Part shown: piece after piece, positions 60,151 to 64,000 of the stretch
Layout of the letters: each line of letters starts with the position of its first letter
Position numbering within the stretch: the stretch's first letter is position 1
Assembly (NCBI GenBank): GCA_016713325.1
Contig: JADJPJ010000019.1
Location: 62,001 to 126,000, forward strand
Source of the DNA: Candidatus Flexifilum affinis
GTDB taxonomy: Bacteria; Chloroflexota; Anaerolineae; Aggregatilineales; Phototrophicaceae
Length of the DNA: 64,000 bases
Reading direction: 5' to 3'
The notes under the pieces: model-generated
Databases searched by the model: none
Told to the model about the DNA's origin: nothing
The model's input: the letters and a program-made list of their open reading frames with translations, nothing else
Position numbers and translations under genes: made by a program

Positions 60151-61197
60151 ATGACTGAAAGCAAAACGTACCTCATCACCGGCGGCGCAGGGTTTCTCGG
60201 CATCAACCTGGTGCGCTATCTGCTGGCACGTGGAAACCGCGTCGTCTCCCTGGACATCGCCGATTTTGACTACCCGGAACGGTCGCAGATCACCGAGATC
60301 AAGGGTGATATTCGCGATAAAGCGGCGGTCGATCGGGCGATGCAGGGCATCGACATGGTCATTCATACGGCGGCGGCGCTGCCGCTTTACAGCGAGGCCG
60401 ACATCTTCTCGACCGACATCGATGGCACCCGCAATGTGCTGGAAGCGGCCTATCAGAAGGGCGTCGAGCGCTTCATTCAGATCTCGTCCACGGCCGTCTA
60501 CGGCGTGCCGGACCACCATCCACTGTTCGAAGACGATCGACTGCATGGCGTCGGCCCGTACGGACGCGCCAAGATCGCGGCGGAAGAAGTCTGCCTCGAA
60601 TACCGCAAGAAGGGCATGTGCGTGCCGATCATCCGGCCCAAGTCGTTCATCGGACCCGAGCGCCTGGGCGTATTCGCCCTTTTCTACGACTGGGCCAAGG
60701 ATGGGAAAGGCTTCCCGATGATCGGCAGCGGCAATAACCGCTACCAGCTCCTGGACGTGGAAGACCTGTGTGAGGCGACCATGCTGTGCGCCACCCTGGA
60801 CCGTGAGACGGTGAACGATACCTTCAACATCGGGGCCAAAGAATTCACCACCATGCGCGAGGACTACCAGGCGGTGCTCGACTATGCTGGCAAGGGCAAG
60901 AAGATCATCGGCTTCCCGGCCGCCCCGGTGATCGTCGCGCTGCGCGTGCTGGAGGCGCTCAAGCTGTCGCCGCTCTACGCCTGGGTGTATGAGACCGCCA
61001 GCAAAGACTCGTTTGTCAGCATCGAGAAGGCCGAGCGCGTCCTGGGCTACAAACCGAAGTACTCCAACAAGGACGCCCTGATCCGCAACTACGTGTGGTA
61101 TCTGGAGAACCTGAAGTCCTTCGAAGGGCAGAGCGGTGTCTCTCACCGCGTCCCCTGGAGCCAGGGTATCCTGAAGCTGGTCAAGCGGCTCTTCTAG
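60151..61197 (+). CDS. NAD-dependent epimerase/dehydratase (extended SDR)
   Basis: A 348-residue extended SDR: TGGAGFLGINLV at residues 9-20, VIHTAAALPLY near 70, ISSTAVYGVPDHHP and PYGRAK (YxxxK) near 136-140, and FNIGAKEFTTMREDY in the C-terminal half. Type is that of UDP-sugar or steroid-like epimerases acting on a nucleotide-sugar or lipid; the substrate is not evident. ATG 60151 (MTESKTYL) is chosen since upstream codons lack similarity. It is convergent with the histidine kinase at 61300. Confidence 0.88.
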   Translation: MTESKTYLITGGAGFLGINLVRYLLARGNRVVSLDIADFDYPERSQITEIKGDIRDKAAVDRAMQGIDMVIHTAAALPLYSEADIFSTDIDGTRNVLEAAYQKGVERFIQISSTAVYGVPDHHPLFEDDRLHGVGPYGRAKIAAEEVCLEYRKKGMCVPIIRPKSFIGPERLGVFALFYDWAKDGKGFPMIGSGNNRYQLLDVEDLCEATMLCATLDRETVNDTFNIGAKEFTTMREDYQAVLDYAGKGKKIIGFPAAPVIVALRVLEALKLSPLYAWVYETASKDSFVSIEKAERVLGYKPKYSNKDALIRNYVWYLENLKSFEGQSGVSHRVPWSQGILKLVKRLF

Positions 61198-61299
61198 CGA
61201 ACAGCTATGAGCGAAGTGCAGAAAGGTTGGTTTCTGTCTATTCCCATCGGCTTCTGCGGCTAGCTCATCCCTTTCCTGACTTCGAGGCGAAGCCTCCTG

Positions 61300-62544
61300 T
61301 TATTCCGCTTCTGTGGGGCGCCGAGGCTTTTCGTTCGATCTTGTCGGAAGCCTGATCTCGACCGAGGTTCCTGATGGGCTGCTGCGAAGCGCGATCGACC
61401 CCTGCATATGTTCGACAATCGCCCTGGTGATGGGCAGGCCCAGGCCGAGACCTGCATTCTGCGGACGATGGCTCTCGGCCCGGAACATAGGCTCAAACAC
61501 GCGAACCACCTCTTCCGCCGTCATGCCTGGGCCGTCGTCGTCGACCCTGATCAGCAGATCCGGGCCGTCGCAACCTAGACCGAGTTGAACCCGCTCCCGT
61601 GCATAACGCAGTGCATTGTCCAGGACGTTCTGCACGGCCAGCCCAAGGTAGATGAGGTCAACACTGACGCTAGATCTCTCGTCGCACGACTGCAATGAGC
61701 GAATCTGAATCAGTACATCGTTCTGGAGGAGTTTCGGGATCACGCTGCCTTCGACATAGGCGCGGATCTCCTCTGCGGTGCAGAGCCTCAGACTGAAGTC
61801 GTCAATTTCGGGCTGGCGCAGCTTGATGATGAGGCTAACCTGCCGAAACTTATGGTCCAGGTTGGCTGCGGCGCTTTCGATCGTATCCAGCTTCTGCGCC
61901 TGCTTGACCGGGTCCTCGGTCCGGCGCAGATTGTACGTTGCTGCCTGAATCGCCGTCAGCGGTGTCCGAAAATCATGGCTCGACATTTCGATGAAGTCGT
62001 ACAGCGTCTTGGTGCGGGTTTGTTGAACGAGCATCTGCTCCCGCGCCAGGGCGGTGTGGTCGATTCGACTCAGTTCTTCGAGAAAACGGGACTCGAAGTT
62101 CTGAATGAGGCGCGCCCAATAGATGTGGTTGCCAAGATACTTGACCAGGTGTTGCGCGATGATGGCCTGTGCGCCAAAGTTCTGATCGTCGCGAGGCTCA
62201 ATCACCCAGACCCCGACCGGCTCATCGTAGATGCGTATCGGCAGAGCCGCATAGGTCGTCTCGTTCAGCACGGCCGAATCGATCCCAGACCCGTTGCGGA
62301 ATAGCCGATCCACGTATTCGTCCAGCGCCACCGTCGCGCTCGGTTCCTGAAGCGGCCACACGTCGCTGATACTCAGCTTACCGTCGCTTGCCATATAGAG
62401 ATACTGCTGCCGGACTCCAAAGCCTTCCGCAAAAAGTCTCAAGAACTCACGACGTATAAGGTCTTCGTCTGCCAGGAGAGACAGAGCCGTCACGATGCGA
62501 AACGCGGATGTCCAATCCTGGTTGATTTGCGGTGATGCGTCCAT
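61300..62544 (-). CDS. GAF-like soluble histidine kinase
   Basis: A 414-residue kinase. The N-terminal ~190 residues (TALSLLADEDLIRREFLRLF ... YAALPIRIYDEPVGVWVIEP) have the size and pattern of a GAF domain. HisKA His is in SSHDFRTPLTAIQ near residue 190, N-box VLDNALRYARE near 310, G1 DDGPGMTAEE near 338 and G2 AGLGLGLPITRAIVEHM near 365. No membrane segment. A 63-bp gap separates it from a SpoIIAA-like gene upstream on the same strand, and they may be co-transcribed. Confidence 0.88.
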   Translation of the reverse strand: MDASPQINQDWTSAFRIVTALSLLADEDLIRREFLRLFAEGFGVRQQYLYMASDGKLSISDVWPLQEPSATVALDEYVDRLFRNGSGIDSAVLNETTYAALPIRIYDEPVGVWVIEPRDDQNFGAQAIIAQHLVKYLGNHIYWARLIQNFESRFLEELSRIDHTALAREQMLVQQTRTKTLYDFIEMSSHDFRTPLTAIQAATYNLRRTEDPVKQAQKLDTIESAAANLDHKFRQVSLIIKLRQPEIDDFSLRLCTAEEIRAYVEGSVIPKLLQNDVLIQIRSLQSCDERSSVSVDLIYLGLAVQNVLDNALRYARERVQLGLGCDGPDLLIRVDDDGPGMTAEEVVRVFEPMFRAESHRPQNAGLGLGLPITRAIVEHMQGSIALRSSPSGTSVEIRLPTRSNEKPRRPTEAE

Positions 62545-62607
62545 ACCGAGAGTGCCGTTCTTGCTTCAGAGAAGGATGGATCAGTCACTGAGGGAACAAA
62601 CCGGTGT

Positions 62608-63093
62608 TCAGGTCAGGAAGCTGGATAGCCAGTTCAGTGCAGCGTTCTCGTCGATGAATATCTTGAACTGACCGTGCTCATCTATCCGATTGTAGGCCTC
62701 AATCTGAGCGAAAGTGCGCGTGATGTGTCCTGAAAACTGGCCGGAAACCAGGAGCGCTATCCTGGCTTCAAACAACTGACGATTGTCGGTACTGTCGCGA
62801 ATAGCCTGCATGCCCTCGTCTGTCACACCTGGTAGAAGGATGTTCTTGTGCCTGCTGGTGTACTTCATCGCCACGCCAGGCTGAGAAATATCGTGGATCG
62901 CAAGATAGATCTGCGGGTGTTTCCAGTTGCGAATGGTATCGGCGGCGACCCTTGACCACTCAGCGATGGTGGACTCGTCGCCGGTGTACGGCTTGTAAAC
63001 AACAATTCGGTCGCTCGCATACCATTTACGCTGTAGGTACACGGACATCTGATCGATTCTGTCAGGTGTGAGGGTCTGGGGATCGATGGGCAT
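62608..63093 (-). CDS. Hypothetical protein, possibly SpoIIAA/STAS-like
   Basis: A 161-residue protein with RIVVYKPYTGDESTIAEWSRVAAD, IYLAIHDISQPGVAMKY, and a C-terminal GQFKIFIDENAALNWLSSFL. The order, ending in an F-DENAA--WL motif, resembles SpoIIAA/STAS-like folds, but no signature is exact. ATG 63093 is preferred over GTG 63102 because of the spacing to GAAG. It lies upstream of the GAF histidine kinase in the same direction, suggesting a common signalling circuit. Function unknown. Confidence 0.5.
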   Translation of the reverse strand: MPIDPQTLTPDRIDQMSVYLQRKWYASDRIVVYKPYTGDESTIAEWSRVAADTIRNWKHPQIYLAIHDISQPGVAMKYTSRHKNILLPGVTDEGMQAIRDSTDNRQLFEARIALLVSGQFSGHITRTFAQIEAYNRIDEHGQFKIFIDENAALNWLSSFLT

Positions 63094-63102
63094 AGGACTC
63101 AC

Positions 63103-63414
63103 TTCTTGCAGGACATTCCATTGCTTTAGTAGTGTAACATTGAACTGTTGTGACAGATGCTAAAGGAGCCTCTGGATATCGCGACGAGAGTTCCATTGCC
63201 TCGGAACAGTACTCGCGAATCGCTCATGGGTTGTTTCTATGGAGCCGTTGGGTGAGAATTGACCGCCGTAAGGAGAATCGCTCTCGAACAGTATAAAGCT
63301 AGTGAAAATACTACATTGCTTTTAATGAATTTCGGCCATTTGCAGTTGTGAGCATGGTTTGAAGAGCGCCTGTGCAAGGGAAAGTGCTTGTTGCTGTTAC
63401 AAAGGGATTGACCT
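63103..63414. other. Divergent intergenic region
   Basis: Lies between the SpoIIAA-like gene (minus) and the kinase gene (plus). AT-rich, expected to hold both promoters; no unambiguous -35/-10 pair, RNA gene or repeat was recognised. Confidence 0.4.
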
Positions 63415-64000
63415 ATGTCGGAGTATGAGGCCTCAGTCAATGCACGTTATGAGCTAAAGGAATTGTTGGGCTCAGGCGGAATGGGTGAAGTCTTCCGCGC
63501 TCACGATCGGTTGACGAGGCAAGATGTGGCGCTCAAGCGCCTTTTCCTGAAGGCCGAAAAGACCGCTCTGACTACCCAGATGCTCTCCACTGAAGCCGAG
63601 GATGACCCCAGCCTCACCATCGCCAGAGAATTCCACGTTCTCGCAAGCCTTCGCCACCGACATATCATCGACGTTCGCGACTACGGCTTTGATCGTGAGG
63701 GACATGCGTTCTTCACCATGGGCCTGTTGGAGCATCCGCGCACACTCATCCAAGCGGGTTCAAGGCAGCCACTCGCCGAACAGATCCGCCTTTTCGGCGA
63801 GGTCCTGGGGGCGCTGACCTATCTGCACCGACGTGGCATCCTCCACCGTGACCTCAAACCGGACAACGTTCTGGTGACGCGCGAAGGCACGGTCAAGGTC
63901 CTCGACTTCGGCCTGGCTGTGGAAGCCGGACAGGCGACGGAAATCCAGGGGACGATTACCTACGCTGCCCCGGAGATTCTTCACGGCGAAGCGCCAAGCG
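63415..64000 (+). CDS. Ser/Thr protein kinase, partial at right edge
   Basis: The first 195 codons of a PknB-type kinase that runs off the window. ATG 63415 follows AAAGGGA. Visible motifs: glycine loop [15 protein letters not shown], Lys in [20 protein letters not shown] near residue 145, VLDFGLAVE, and [12 protein letters not shown]. The insertion after the Lys (about 30 residues) is longer than in the 51861 kinase. No stop, so length and any sensor domain are unknown. Confidence 0.93.
   Translation, partial: MSEYEASVNARYELKELLGSGGMGEVFRAHDRLTRQDVALKRLFLKAEKTALTTQMLSTEAEDDPSLTIAREFHVLASLRHRHIIDVRDYGFDREGHAFFTMGLLEHPRTLIQAGSRQPLAEQIRLFGEVLGALTYLHRRGILHRDLKPDNVLVTREGTVKVLDFGLAVEAGQATEIQGTITYAAPEILHGEAPS

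Overview
The window reads as a chromosomal piece of a Chloroflexota bacterium, most likely of the Anaerolineae type. This is inferred from gene content and style: high-GC coding, a MalT/LuxR-type giant regulator, Ser/Thr kinases, a von Willebrand A protein with an Ala/Thr/Gln-rich stalk, a GlgE plus TreS-maltokinase pair, many histidine kinases and abundant short intergenic palindromes. No rRNA gene is present to confirm it. One tRNA, tRNA-Ala(GGC), is present.

Layout. 1-5.2 kb: a MaoC-type hydratase, a frameshifted LuxR/MalT regulator, and a three-gene operon (membrane protein, 69-residue protein, DUF6544-like protein). 5.2-8.3 kb: an AT-richer island of decayed genes: a broken secreted protein, a broken PD40/TolB-like propeller, a duplicated ~105-bp segment, a possible IS3-type end, and one intact-looking 80-residue ORF. 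8.3-12.1 kb: a complete ribose-type sugar ABC transporter ending in a strong terminator. 12.1-12.6 kb: an element bounded by inverted repeats. 12.6-23.7 kb: a secreted beta-helix protein, an ABM-fold monooxygenase, a PAS histidine kinase, leuS (frameshifted), a small Pro-rich ORF, tRNA-Ala, an enolase-superfamily enzyme with an SDR partner, and a repeat field next to a DUF559 endonuclease-like gene. 23.7-31.4 kb: TreS-maltokinase (in-frame stop) and GlgE, then an FAD oxidoreductase (frameshifted) and a GarR/HIBADH-type dehydrogenase. 31.5-43.7 kb: a TIR-membrane protein, M3 peptidase, GH18 protein, an RHH-like/HNH pair, an orphan antitoxin-like protein, a glycosyltransferase-39-like membrane protein, two small envelope proteins, adenosine deaminase, pseudouridine synthase, DinB protein and an SDR. 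43.7-64 kb: signalling genes (two histidine kinases, an ECF-like sigma factor, two receiver proteins, two Ser/Thr kinases), mutS2, a holin-like membrane protein, the large VWA protein, gatC, an epimerase, and a partial kinase running off the right edge.

How the genes work together. TreS-maltokinase converts trehalose/maltose to maltose-1-phosphate, which GlgE adds to alpha-glucan. The ABC transporter, enolase-superfamily enzyme, SDRs, beta-helix and GH18 proteins fit a carbohydrate-scavenging life. The 49.6-53.4 kb block (sigma factor, small partner, receiver-like protein, Ser/Thr kinase) is a tightly packed regulatory unit.

Caveats. Four otherwise well-preserved genes carry single lesions: LuxR, leuS and the FAD oxidoreductase by frameshift, TreS-maltokinase by an amber codon. 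A run of 34 G also lies in the repeat field. Because leuS is essential, at least some lesions are probably sequence or assembly errors. The most interesting unexplained structure is the repeat biology: a family of short palindromes with constant flanks and covarying cores (one inside a coding region), two larger inverted-repeat-bounded elements, and a DUF559 gene embedded in palindromic and tandem repeats.
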